Assembly (NCBI GenBank): GCA_905250025.1
Contig: CAJNOJ010000148.1
Location: forward strand, 62,001 to 126,000
Reading direction: 5' to 3'
DNA from: Adineta ricciae
Taxonomy: Eukaryota; Rotifera; Eurotatoria; Adinetida; Adinetidae
DNA length: 64,000 nt
Part shown: in pieces, positions 36,832 to 48,571 of the stretch
Position numbering within the stretch: the first letter of the stretch is position 1
Layout of the letters: every line of letters starts with the position of its first letter
The notes under the pieces: model-generated
The model's input: only the letters and a program-made list of their open reading frames with translations
The model's database searches: none
What the model was told of the DNA's origin: nothing
Program-made: the position numbers and the translations under genes

Positions 36832-39800
36832 CTCGAAACTGAACCATTTGTAATCAACAACGAATCATTCATATACTCATTCGAAGAATGGTAAGTATAT
36901 TATTTGACTATCCTTCCTTTTGATTTATTTGGGAAATATTGACGGCTAAAAGACTTAGCATATGTTGCAACAGATTTACGGATACTGTTTTTTCTTGCTT
37001 TCAGTACGAGTATTCCACAAGGCAAACATGTCATGTTGTCCTATGAGAACAATGACAAAGCTGTTGTTTTGCAAATATATCAATATCTGCATACTAGATC
37101 GATACCAGTTTGGTTCGACGAAAATATATCGAATAATAATATTTATGACAGGTATGAATATTTCCGTAAACATTAAATGGTTGATGCTATCGGTATATCT
37201 CTGTTTCAGCCTTGCAATTGGAGTAAAAAATGCAGCATTCGTCGTATGTTTTCTCAGTCCAGAATACGAAAGCTCAGCGCGCTCTCAAATAGAACTCCAA
37301 TATGCGCAAAAGTGTTATAAGAAGATCGTTCCCTGTCTAACTAAAACGGAAGAAACTTGGAGATCGATCGGCTGGTTGAGTGCTATTCTGGAGGGAGTGA
37401 AACAAGAAGATTTTCGGCATTTCTCACCGTCGGATGATATTGATTTTGAAATGGATAATTTATTGTGGACACTTCAAAATATGGTATATGTACCGGAAGA
37501 AAATTCAGAACGACTCAACATTCGATTCGAACTGATCAAATATCAATATTTATGCAACAGTAAAATAGAACGATTCATGAATCCAGCGGTAACTTTTCCA
37601 ATCGACCAGAGTTATATCAATTTGGCCATCGTAGAAACCAAAGAAACTCGGGAGAAAGAGGAGAAACTTAAAGAAACTCAAAACATTGGAACAATTATTG
37701 ACACGTACGAAGATATATATGGCAGTAAGACTCCAATTGAGGTTGAAGATATTTTCGAAAAATGCAAAGATCAGAACAAACGCATATTAGTTTTCGGTCG
37801 CGCTGGTATTGGAAAGTCAACATTTTGTCGATATGCTGCCTATCAATGGGCAACCGGTGCAATTTGGCCAGAATATGAACTGGTTGTGCTCGTTCCTTTA
37901 CGATCTCTAACAGGATCAAAGTATAACGCTAACAAAGAGTATAATCTCGTGGACATCTTGATAAATCAATATTTTTTCGATCGATCTCTACCAGTTGAGG
38001 AGAAGAATACGTTAGAAAATAAGATTCACACAGGCCGAATCTTGTGGCTACTCGATGGTTATGATGAAATAGTACAGGAAACATCTTCACACCTGCAAAA
38101 CTTACTTGAACGGCTGCTCAAAACCCCACATCATATCGTCACATCTCGTCCATACATGAACACTTTATCGTACTTCGTGCACATGGAAATCACAGGTTTC
38201 ACCGAAGAAAACATCAATAACTATATCGAGTTGTTCTTCAATCAGTTAGACAACTCATCACACCAAGGTGACAACTTACTAAACTTTCTCAGATCGAAAC
38301 CCAGGATTTGGGGCATCGCACATATTCCCATCAATCTCGAGCTCATTTGTAGTACTTGGAGCAATATTGATTGGACACAAACAAAAACAGTAACGATTAC
38401 AGTACTATATGACAGATTGGCCGAATGGATCTGCCGTCGATACCTCGAGAAACAAAAAAAGATGTCACCAATCAAAACTAATCGAATGAATAAAACCGAT
38501 GTTTATGACGAATGTCGTAAGGAGTTGGCGTTCTTGGAGAATCTCGCCTTCCTAGGAATGGAAAACAATGTCACTCTTCTAGGTCCACAATTATTAAAAA
38601 AGGCCCAAAAAGAGAGCAGATGCAAGTTGAACGACTGTCCGGACTTATTCAATGTTGGGCTACTAAAATCATACGATTCAAATTCAGGTGGCATTGGAAC
38701 ACGAATCACAGCAGATAAGCACTATTACTTCGTTCACCTCAGCTTTCAAGAACACTTTGCCGCTCGTTACTTAGCCAATGCGCTTTCCAATAGTACACGC
38801 GACCAAGCAAAGCAATTCATACGCGAACACAAATATAATCAACGATATCAATTACTCTTTATATTTTTATCCGGTTTAATAAACGACGACCAAGAAACTA
38901 ACTGCAATCGACCATTTTGGGACGCTATACTCAATGATCCTTTGGATATCATCGGCGCCCGACACCTGGCGCTTATAATTCAGTGTCTAGATGAAACAGC
39001 ACTACCTCAAACATTCATTCAGTCACAACAACTACTCGAGAAGATCATGCAATGGCTCGAGTACGCTTTACGCAGTGGATCGCGATATCTAACCAAACTT
39101 TTCGACCAGACACTTAGTACATGTAATGCAATTTGCAATGAACCACGAGTACAACAGACAATAGTCCGACTATTGAACAATCAACAACTCACCAATCGAC
39201 ACATGGTATTTTCATTTATATCCAAAATTCCACTTACCAACCCCATCGAACCGCTCCTACTATCACTACGCCAGGCACTGAGAAGCGACGATGTTTCCGT
39301 GAGAAGTTGGGCATGTGACACACTTGGCGGTATTGGTGAAAAAGCAGCGACCAAGGAAGTGATGGATGGACTTCTCGAAGCGTTGACGACCGGTGATAAT
39401 TCCCTGAGAAGTACTGCATGTGACGCACTTAGTCGTATGGGTAAAAAAGCAGCCACGAAGGAAGTGATAGATGCACTTATCGAGGCACTAAGGAGCGAAA
39501 ATGATGCCGTGCGAAGTTGGGCTTGTGACGCACTTGTTGGTATGGGTGAAAAAGCAGCCACCAAGCAGGTGATTGACAGACTTGTCGAGGCACTCAGGAG
39601 CGAAAATGATGCCGTGAGAAGTTGGGCATGTAACGCACTTGGTCGGATGGGTGAAAAAGCAGCTACCAAGGAAGTGATCGAGCGACTAGTCGAAGCGTTG
39701 AGGAGCGACGATAATTCCGTGAGAAGTTCGGCATGTGAGGCACTTGTTGGTATTGGTGAAAAAGCCGCCACGAAGGAAGTGATCGATGGACTTGTTCAGG

Positions 39801-42097
39801 CACTCAGGAGCGACAATGATTCCGCGAGAACTTGGGCATGCTACACACTCGATCGTATCGGTGACAACGCAGCCACCAAGGAAGTGATCGATGGGCTAGT
39901 CGCCGCACTCAGGAGCGACGATAATTCCGCGAGAAGTTCGGCATGTGAGGCACTTGTTGGTATCGGTGAAAAAGCAGCCACGAAGGAAGTGATTGATGGA
40001 CTTGTCGAGGCACTCAGGAGCAACGATGAATCCGTCAGAAGTTCGGCATGTAACGCACTTGGTGGTATTGGTGACAAAGCAGCGACCAAGGAAGTGATCG
40101 ATGGACTAGTCGACGCACTCAGGAGCAACGATGAATCCGTGAGAAGTTGGGCATGTAACGCACTTGGTCGTATCGGTGAAAAAGCAGCGACCAATGAAGT
40201 GATCGATGAACTTGTCGAGGCACTCAGGAGCGACAATGATTCCGTGAGAAGTTCGGCATGTAACGCACTTGGTCGCATGGGTGAAAACGCAGCGACCAAG
40301 GAAGTGATCGATGGACTAGTCGAGGCACTTAGGAGCAACGATGAATCCGTGAGAAGTTGGGCATGTAACGCACTTGGTTGTATTGGTGACAAAGCAGCCA
40401 CGAAGGAAGTGATTGATGGACTAGTCGAGGCACTCAGGAGCAACGATGAATCCGTGAGAACTTCGGCATGTAACGCACTTGGTGGTATGGGTGAAAAAGC
40501 AGCGACCAAGGAAGTGATGGATGGACTTCTCGAATCGTTGACGACCTATGATAATTCCCTGAGAAGTAGTGCATGTGACGCTCTTAGTCGTATGGGTAAA
40601 AAGGCAGCCACGAAGGAAGTGATAGATGCACTTATCGAGGCGCTATGGAGCGAAAATGATGCCGTGAGAAGTTGGGCTTGTCACGCACTTGTTCGTATGG
40701 CTGGAAAAGCAGCCACGAAGGAACTGATTGATGGACTTATCAAGGCATTTAGGAGCGAGAATGATGCCGTGATAAGTCTTGCATGTTTCGCACTTCTTCG
40801 TATGGGTAAAAAAGCAGCCGCGAAGGAAGTGATAGATCGACTTCTCGATGTACTGAGGAGCGACGATAAATGCTTGAGAAAAATAGCATGTGTCGCATTT
40901 GGTCGTATGGGTGAAAAAGCCGCCACGAAGCAGGTGATTGAAGGACTTGTCGAGGCACTTATGAGCCGCAATGATTCCGTGAGACGATTGTCATGTTACG
41001 CACTTGATCATATGGGTGAAAGACAAGGCACGAAGAAAGTGATCGATGGACTTGTTGAGGCACTAAGGAGCGACAATGATTCCGTGAGAAGTCGTGCATG
41101 TGAGGCAGTTGGTCGGATGGGTGAAGAAGCAGCGATGAAGGAAGTGATTGATGGACTTCTCGAAGCGCTGAGGAGCGAAGATGAATCTGTGAGAAGTTGT
41201 GCATGTGGCGCTCTTGGTCGTATGGGTGAAAAAGCAGCGGCCAAGGAAGTGATCGTTGGACTTACCGAGGCACTTCGTAGCTACGATGAATACGTGAGAA
41301 GTAGCGCATGTTACGCACTTGTTGATATGGCTGAAAAAGTAGCCACGAAGGAAGCCATCGATGGACTTTTCGAAGCACTCAGGAGCGACGATAAATACGT
41401 GAGAAGTAGCGCATGTGACGCACTTGTTGATATAGGTGAAAAAGCAGCCACCAAGGAAGTGATCGATGGACTTGTCGAAGCGTTGAGGAGCGACGATAAT
41501 TCCGTGAGAACAAGCGCATGTGGCATACTGTGCCGTATGGGTGAAAAAGCAGCCACCAAGGAAGTGATCATTAGTTTGGACTGGGCTTTGGTATGCGAGT
41601 GGAGTAATAAGCAGGAGTCATTGAGTGGTTATACTTGGATGATGGGCGAGCGAGTAAGATATTATCTCATTGTAATGTCTGCGTTAGGAGTGTTTTGGGA
41701 CTCAGAGTTGCAAATTGGAGACGCGGGTGAAATCGCTATGGATTGTGTTCAGCGGCAATTGATATCCCCAGTTAGACTTGTCAAAGTTTATATGGAGAGA
41801 GGGGAGCAGATGTTTTTGCGTGGTGCTATCTATGCATGTGTTATCACTGAAACTGCGCTCGCTATTCATGGCAGTTGCTTGTGTATTTATGATAGGGAAG
41901 GTGTGAGAAAAGTATCTATTCCGCCGGGTAGTGAGAGTTTGGTGGATGAACTTCGAAAGGGTGCGTTTCGAGCGATCGGCCAGCTTGATTTGAAAGTTCA
42001 CATAGATTGGAATAGACCGGGAAAGCGAGAGCTGAGTGATAATACCAATCCGTATGAAAGAGGTCGAAAATTAAGATGTCGTAAATATAGCAAATAA
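36832..42097 (+). CDS. ADP-ribosyltransferase-TIR-NACHT-HEAT protein, copy 2 (5' cut by NN)
   Basis: Exons 36832-36890 (only the last 20 residues of the ART domain, ending FIYSFEE), 37005-37151 and 37210-42097; 1697 residues remain. Splice sites match copy 1 exactly, with introns of 114 and 58 bp. TIR, NACHT (GRAGIGKST, LWLLDGYDEI) and the C-terminal domain are close to copy 1. The repeat domain has 22 units instead of 14, and this explains the whole 840-bp length difference. The frame is intact with no stop. The short ART remnant differs more from copy 1 than the rest does (EPFVINNESF against EPVEIVNKPF), so ART domains may diverge faster. Same inferred sensor role as copy 1. Confidence 0.88.
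39248..41557 (+). repeat. 105-bp coding repeat array, 22 units
   Basis: Twenty-two units of exactly 105 bp, consensus KEVIDGLVEALRSDD then VRSSACNALGRMGEKAAT. Units 2-3 (DGLLEALTTGDNSLRS, DALIEALRSENDAVRSW) recur as units 13-14 (DGLLESLTTYDNSLRS, DALIEALWSENDAVRSW), so a block of about 11 units was duplicated. Units 15-17 are the most diverged. Confidence 0.95.
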
Positions 42098-42386
42098 TAG
42101 TGTTGATAGTTAGAAGTATTCAAAATGAGACATGATTAAAAGAGCGATCGTTTTGGCACGCATCCTCATATCTGGAGAGATGCTCAGTGTTCGTCAGTAG
42201 AATTGCTCATTATGCCTTTTCGTATGTGTTTCTTGTTGTATCTTATACGCAGATGCCTGTAAATGAACTATTTTTTGTGTCTTTTTACTTTGATGCTTTA
42301 CTTTTTATATTGTGTTATGTTTTGGTTTTTGTAATGATGTTTTTTGATTTCTATATGTCGTTTTTTTCTTTGAATAAATAGGTTAT

Positions 42387-42590
42387 GTAACGACAAACTG
42401 GTTGAGTAGCTGACCGCTTCTCACGGTATCGATGTTTATTGACTACTCTACATGACCAGAATGTATCTCTTTCACAATAAGACACGCGCTTATATAGAGA
42501 AGAGGAAAGAGAGATATGACCCGGAGATAGTATGATATAGAGGTGAGAGAATAAAGAATAGAAAGAGATGAACGATATCATTATCGTTAC
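42387..42590. mobile_element. MITE-like insertion with inverted ends and 7-bp target duplication
   Basis: 204 bp, starting GTAACGAC and ending TCGTTAC (inverted ends GTAACGA). AGGTTAT stands directly on both sides (42380-42386 and 42591-42597). The matching place in the flank of copy 1 (about 35,120) has a single AGCTTAT and no insert, so the empty site is visible. Non-autonomous; superfamily not assigned. Confidence 0.8.
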
Positions 42591-43627
42591 AGGTTATACT
42601 TTTTATGCATGATATTCTTAGATAGCTCTTCCTTGATGAACGTACGAATTTTGCCCGTTAGCATAAAACTTCAAATCCGAAGGATGCGCGATTTGTATAG
42701 ATAAAACAGTGTCAACATTACTTTTTACGTATTAATATGTAAATAGCGATCGATATACGTAGGTCTCGTTTTTGTTGAGCTTTTATGGTAAAACGTCATG
42801 CCACAGAATACTTCTTTTTCATCTTTTATATTTTGTTGTATCGAATATGTTACTGTTCATAATGCATATGGACGAATCGCTTGGAAATGAGAACTAAATC
42901 TTCACATATGGCTTTGAAAGTTTTGATATCGAATATTAAATATATTAGTAAGTACTGGGAGTGCGTCTGTCGTTGACACGTATAGAAGAAGAGAGGGGCG
43001 TGAAAATAAAAACATTTTAGAGAAAAGATTTCGTCATAACTAAATTTGAAAGGAAAAAGTCTTGTTGTATGCATTATCGTGCATCGTCTATTAATTTACA
43101 GTGCAGGTCTACCGGGTTTATCATTCAAAACTGCATTTAGGAGACACGGAATTGAATTCATTCTTTTTCAGATTTGACAAATCTCAACAGTGATAAATAA
43201 TGCAAGTGCACTCACACCAAATGCGTTGTGTGCGAACGATCAAAGTCACAAAATAGGATTTGAAAGTGCATAAAGACTTCATAATGTGATCCATAGGGAT
43301 CGAAAAATAAAAGAATATCTAAAAAAGTTGGACGAACTGTTCGATAAGATGTTATGCCTATTGAGATGAATTCTGACCGACGAACATATTTCAGTTATGA
43401 TGATATTGAGTAATGTTGCGTCTTCGCTGCTTGTTTCTACAAAAAGAAGAATAATGTGGTACGTTTTTATGAGGTACATCTCGACTTTGACCGGCTGGTA
43501 TTGTTGAATCAGAAAAACAATTACAACTTCAATATGATTTAATGATTCTTCCACCGTGAACAATTAATTTTATTGTTATATTTTCATTTTTTGAAAGACG
43601 AATTCAGCGACATGGTGCAAATGAGAT

Positions 43628-43760
43628 GGTTGAAGATCTTGAAAATTATGATGAATTTCTTTAACCTTTTTTCCATGGAGCCATTTCAATTTCGGTTGTG
43701 AAACAAAACGTGCCGATCAATTCTTGCTACTGTTACTCATTTTGGGCATGAAAATGAGAT
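43628..43760. repeat. 133-bp segment present only in copy 2, bounded by AAATGAGAT
   Basis: AAATGAGAT occurs at 43619-43627 and 43752-43760; the copy-1 flank has it once and lacks the 124 bp between. Either an insertion with 9-bp target duplication or a deletion between direct repeats in copy 1. Confidence 0.65.
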
Positions 43761-43999
43761 CGTCAAAACTTTTGACGAATGATCAAGTTCAAATGAATAA
43801 ACATTAAAATCCATATTTGTCTTGTGCGCGCCCCCTGAAGAAGATGAAGGATGCGATGACATTTAACTTCACCTCTAGCTTTCCATCGTCGTTTACAAGC
43901 GACTTCACTAACAGTTACAACTAAGATAAGACATTTCAACCAATATAAAAGCAACACAGTATCGTTTAGATTAGATACATCTCAGCGGTGAGAAAAAAT

Positions 44000-45647
44000 A
44001 TGAAAGAGATAAGTCACATTTTGTTGTTTATAATAGCAATCCGTGCTGCCAATTCTGACACTGGACTTCGTACTCAACAAGGAATTATCTATGGTCGACA
44101 AACTGAAGCATCCATTGAATATCTCGGGTACCGACTCGTTTACCTTTTGTAATGACTCATTCTCTATGCCTCCTTTAGTATTCAATACGCAAAAGTAATT
44201 CGATGGAAACCGCCCATCGATGTTGCTTCAGAGAAGTTTGCAAATGGTTCATACCATGCAGTATCATTTGGTCCATGCTGTCTACAGCCGAAAACTCCTG
44301 ATTATATTCCGAATCAAAATGAAGAATGTCTGTATCTAAATATTTACAAACCAATTATTCCATCGAATTCGTCTTTGTTGCCCGTACTTGTTTGGATTCA
44401 CGGCGGTGCTCATAATCATGGTTGCTCATCAGAAGCCATTCCATTGATATTCAACGGCACGAATATTATCGCTTATTCACCATCAGGTCAACCAGTCATT
44501 GTTGTCACCATAAACTATCGTTTGGGTGTATTAGCAGATATGTTCCTAAATGAGTTAGTCGAAGAAGATCCACAATGGTCAACAGCAGGTAATTATATGT
44601 ATCTCGATATGTTGTCTGCATTACGATGGAGATGCAAACAGTGTGACTATATTTGGTCAAAGTGCTGGAGGTTTGTCTGTAACTGACCTAGGTGCTGTTA
44701 AAGGATCTTCTGGTCTCTATCGAACAGCAATAAGTGAATCCGGCTTGGGTTCACCTGGAACATCGTCATCGTACTATAATATAAGTTTCGCTCTCAATGC
44801 TTCGAATTCAGTTGTTCAACGATTGCATTGTGATTATGAAGGTAGACGACGATTACTTACATGCATTCGCAATGCTTCCTTTGATGATCTTTTGCGCACA
44901 TATGATTCTCGATATACACGACCTATTATTGAGAATTATTTCTTTCCGTTGTATCCACTATTGGCAATTAGTAGCGGTCAATATAATAATGTGAGTTTGA
45001 TCATGGGTAATAATGACTATGAACAACCGATTTGTTTCGAACATCCATTGATGACTTCGAGTGAAGCTTTAACAAAAATTGCTGCTACCTTTTCTCCCGA
45101 ACGAAGTCCGATGATCGCAGACTATTACCATTTGCATAACTGTTCCATGAGACCTACTGCTAATGCTACTCGTTGCTGTGATATCGTTCGTCGAATATTA
45201 ATGGATTCTATATTTGACTGTGATATTCGTCGATTATTCAATGCATTTTATGCAAAATATGGCGCACAGTATGAACAGAATAAATTATTCTCTTATCATT
45301 TGAACTGTTACCCTCTATGTCCTATTGTACAGCAAGAAGGTATATGCCGCCATTCATCTGAAATTCCATTTGTATTCGGAACTGTTAGTGACGTCGATTC
45401 GCAAGAGCAATTTCATTGTACGTGGAATAATCAAACGCGATTTTTTTCGAACAATATCATTTCACATTGGATCAGTATCGCTCAGACGGGCAGACCACTT
45501 CATACATGGCCAAGTTATGATCCATTGGTACCGAAATATTTTCACGTTACACCCGATCAAGGCTTTTTACCTACGGATTGGAATAGAAATTGCTCGATTT
45601 TTGATAAGATTGAGGCAGAACGTGCGAGAGAATTATTTCAATTCTGA
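44000..45647 (+). CDS. Type-B carboxylesterase, copy 2, with an internal deletion
   Basis: Exon 44000-44127 (signal peptide MKEISHILLFIIAIRAANS), 51-bp intron, exon from 44179. Motifs in order: [48 protein letters not shown], then GDANSVTIFGQSAGG with the nucleophile Ser in G-Q-S-A-G, GNNDYEQP with the probable acid, and CRHSSEIPFVFG with the catalytic His. Between ALRW and GDANSV the usual roughly ten residues are missing and the frame shifts (near 44,632), so this copy looks disabled or the assembly lost about 30-40 bp. No intron signals explain the gap. Secreted esterase or neuroligin-like by family; substrate unknown. Confidence 0.8.
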
Positions 45648-46739
45648 AAAATAACACTGCGTGTAAGCGAAAAAAGTCGTTTTACAATAACATTTCGTTT
45701 GTGTTCGGAAGTCAATTCTACTATTCACCATAGGATAGACTACGAGAGAAGTAATCACAGCTGAATTCAACGAAAGTCAAATAGAGCGATATATCGATTA
45801 GGAAATTATCTTCCAACTTTGTTTAACATTCTCTGTACAGATGTATTGTCACCATATCATAAATGTATCGGAACTATTTTGGTACTTATCCGCTAATTTC
45901 AGTGTACATGAAGACATAACTAAAATCATTGATGAAATAGAAGGAAAACGAAATCTTATTTGTGTAAGATTTGTTTCTAGTTTTTGGTCCATTTGAATCT
46001 TTATTCAAACATCACGTTTAACCTTATAAGAACTATAAGTTAGCTTTTATTATCTTTTTCTGTACCATCCTGATATGTCAGCTGATAGAGATCTCATGGT
46101 TTATTCGTAATAATCGGTACGACACTCTTTGTAGCTGTGCAACTATTTCGTATATATTAACTGTTCAGTTTAGTTTACTACAAGATCTTGAGGCATATGC
46201 CGTTATCATGCAATAGAAGACCAATGCTTTCACCTATACTCTCTCATTGATATACGTATGTCCTGACTATTGGAAACGAAACAAATCCGTATTTACGGTT
46301 TTACTTGGATTAGAAGAGCTTGACACACAATCACATCGAAGAAAAAGACAATCAGATAAATTTTTAAGGTGACATGCCGATGCCAGTAACCAATACATAG
46401 AGAATGAAAAGACTTTATCTGTGTACGTTATTAATAGGGAAATACAGGTATGACAGACGATAAAATAACTTCGAGAATTTCACAACTTTCATCTAGTCGA
46501 CGAGTCTTACGAAACCTGTAGTGTTTAAGTAAACAAAAGTATTGCTGACAGCAGCGCAGTAACGAAGAAGCTGAGTATGTTGCTTTGCTACCGTCGAGTG
46601 ATCGAACGAAAAAATCATGGATGTTGACATATGTGAGTTTATGTCTATATTGTCTTTTCTTCTTATAAAGTAGGAATGAAAACAGTCGAACAATTCACAA
46701 TAGCATTCATTTTTTCTTTTACAAAATCAGGAGAAAATA
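45648..46739. other. Intergenic, matched in part by 51,729-52,496
   Basis: AT-rich, no gene. The second copy of this spacer is about 320 bp shorter. Confidence 0.5.
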
Positions 46740-47479
46740 ATGTCACAGAAAACGAAATCTGTATGTCTTTGTTTTGGCTTAATCACCTCAGTGGTAATAT
46801 TAACTATATTCGCACTTATTGGCATAACGGGAACAGCACTATATGTTCCAGCAAAGCGCGATGAATCAACTTATCAACTCACAATGTGTTTTGTTAAGGG
46901 CTATCGACTTGTGCAAAAAACATGTTCAAGTCAATCATGCACTGGCTCTGGAGCAACTTATAGATGCACAACGAGCTACTTTTCATGTGATCAACAGTTC
47001 TATACTGTTTCATACAATATATCGAGTGGAACGACAGTCGAAACTACATTTGAGGCATCGGATGGTCCTGGATCGAATTCGGTGAGTATCTATATATGAA
47101 GAAAAGCGTTTCCCTACCTGCTGTGTCACTTATCTATCTATAATTCTTCCCTACAAGTTTACAGAAAAGTTGAGAGGAATGTTTGGATGAAATCTCACCC
47201 AACTGAAAATTATTCTCGTACAAAAAAATGAGACTTTCAGTCAGTTTTTTCACGGTAATAAATAGCACGCGCCAAAACTGAATGTTTTTCTTTAAATCAA
47301 TTGAGGTCAATCAAACGTATCCATGCTACTATGACAGCACAAGTGAAACATCAGTTCGATGGCAATGGAATACTTCGTATAGATATCTGGTTATGTTATG
47401 TGTGGGATGGTCAGGTGTTGGGGTGTTCGGAATATTAACTATTGGTTTAATTATTGGCATATGTTATAGGAAATCTTAA
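46740..47479 (+). CDS. Small two-helix membrane protein, unknown
   Basis: Exons 46740-47081 and 47306-47479 join at codon boundaries across a 224-bp GT-AG intron and give 171 residues. A helix near the N-terminus (LCFGLITSVVILTIFALIGI), a Cys-rich outer part (KTCSSQSCTGSGATYRC, SYFSCDQQFY; NQTYPCYYD) with N-glycosylation sites, and a second helix near the end (VGVFGILTIGLIIGI) with a short basic tail. Both ends are probably cytoplasmic, with a small disulphide-linked loop outside. No family recognised. A paralogue at 52,497 is interrupted. Confidence 0.7.
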
Positions 47480-48571
47480 AACATCAAAATGTGAATTTGT
47501 AAACAATAGTACACTCTAATCTGACGAGATGCAGGATTTATCTTAAATAAAGTTGTTAATTACGGTCAATAATAGACAAGAAATAAGGAAGAACTGTTTC
47601 ATCCAGAGATCATATTGTGAAAATTTGTTGCTGTTCATGGGTTTATTAAATTCATTTGGTACATGTATACTCATCACATTTTTATGAACATCTGTTTGAA
47701 ATAAATAATTATTTTCTTTTATTCAATAACATCGATATAAGTGGAATGATCTGTTCTTCGAACCATCGAAACACTTCATTCAAATGTCTTTGATTAGAAA
47801 ACAAGTTTAAGTAAAAAGAATGAAATCTTGAACAAATTATTATTGTGAACGTTTTGTCAACAATGTTGACATTCCTAGCATCCTTGGGTCGAAAGCATGA
47901 GAACAAAAATAAAAGGACAAGATTAGAAGAAATCAATTACGGTAAAAGCAGTGTTCTTAAAATGAGAAGTATTACACGTGCTATATATTCTCGAGGTTAA
48001 AACTTCTTGCGTATGAAAATCAATAGAGTTAGTGTGATATACCATTATTAGATTATTTATTTGTCTAAAAATATTCTTTAGAGGCATTTCTTAACTCATT
48101 CCTTTCTCAAATATCGTGCACCGATATGCTATATACGATCCTGTCCTTTTGTTAAAAGTATATATTTTTTTAAATCAAGCTTTTCGAAGTTGATTAAGAA
48201 TGTATTGACTACCTATACATTTTCTACACAAATTTTGTGTTTTAGCTATTTGTAACGCTGTGTAGTTATTAAAGTCAAAGCAGTTAGCCATGTCTTTATG
48301 GGTGTTTCTGGTTCTTGATTTAATTGATAAGAAAATACGTTTTACTCGGGTCTCTACTTAGAACTGATCAATGTATGAAGCCTGAGAAAAAAAATATGCA
48401 ACTACAAATTTTATCAAGGAGGATAGAGTAAGAACATTAGCCGTAGAAAACTATTGAAAGGTGCCACATGGCCCAAGTTTCCGACCTAGAGCGTGCAAAA
48501 ACATTATTTTGAGCTACTCGTATTTCGTGTGTGAAACTACTGGATGCACATTTTTCGTTATAGTAGTTACA
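47480..48571. other. Intergenic, matched by 53,230-54,271
   Basis: No gene seen; similar over its whole length to the second copy. Confidence 0.5.

Larger units (their letters stand above)
42098..43999. other. 3' flank of copy 2
   Basis: Non-coding, matches 34,843-36,400. It differs by a 204-bp MITE-like insertion and a 133-bp segment, both listed separately. Confidence 0.6.
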
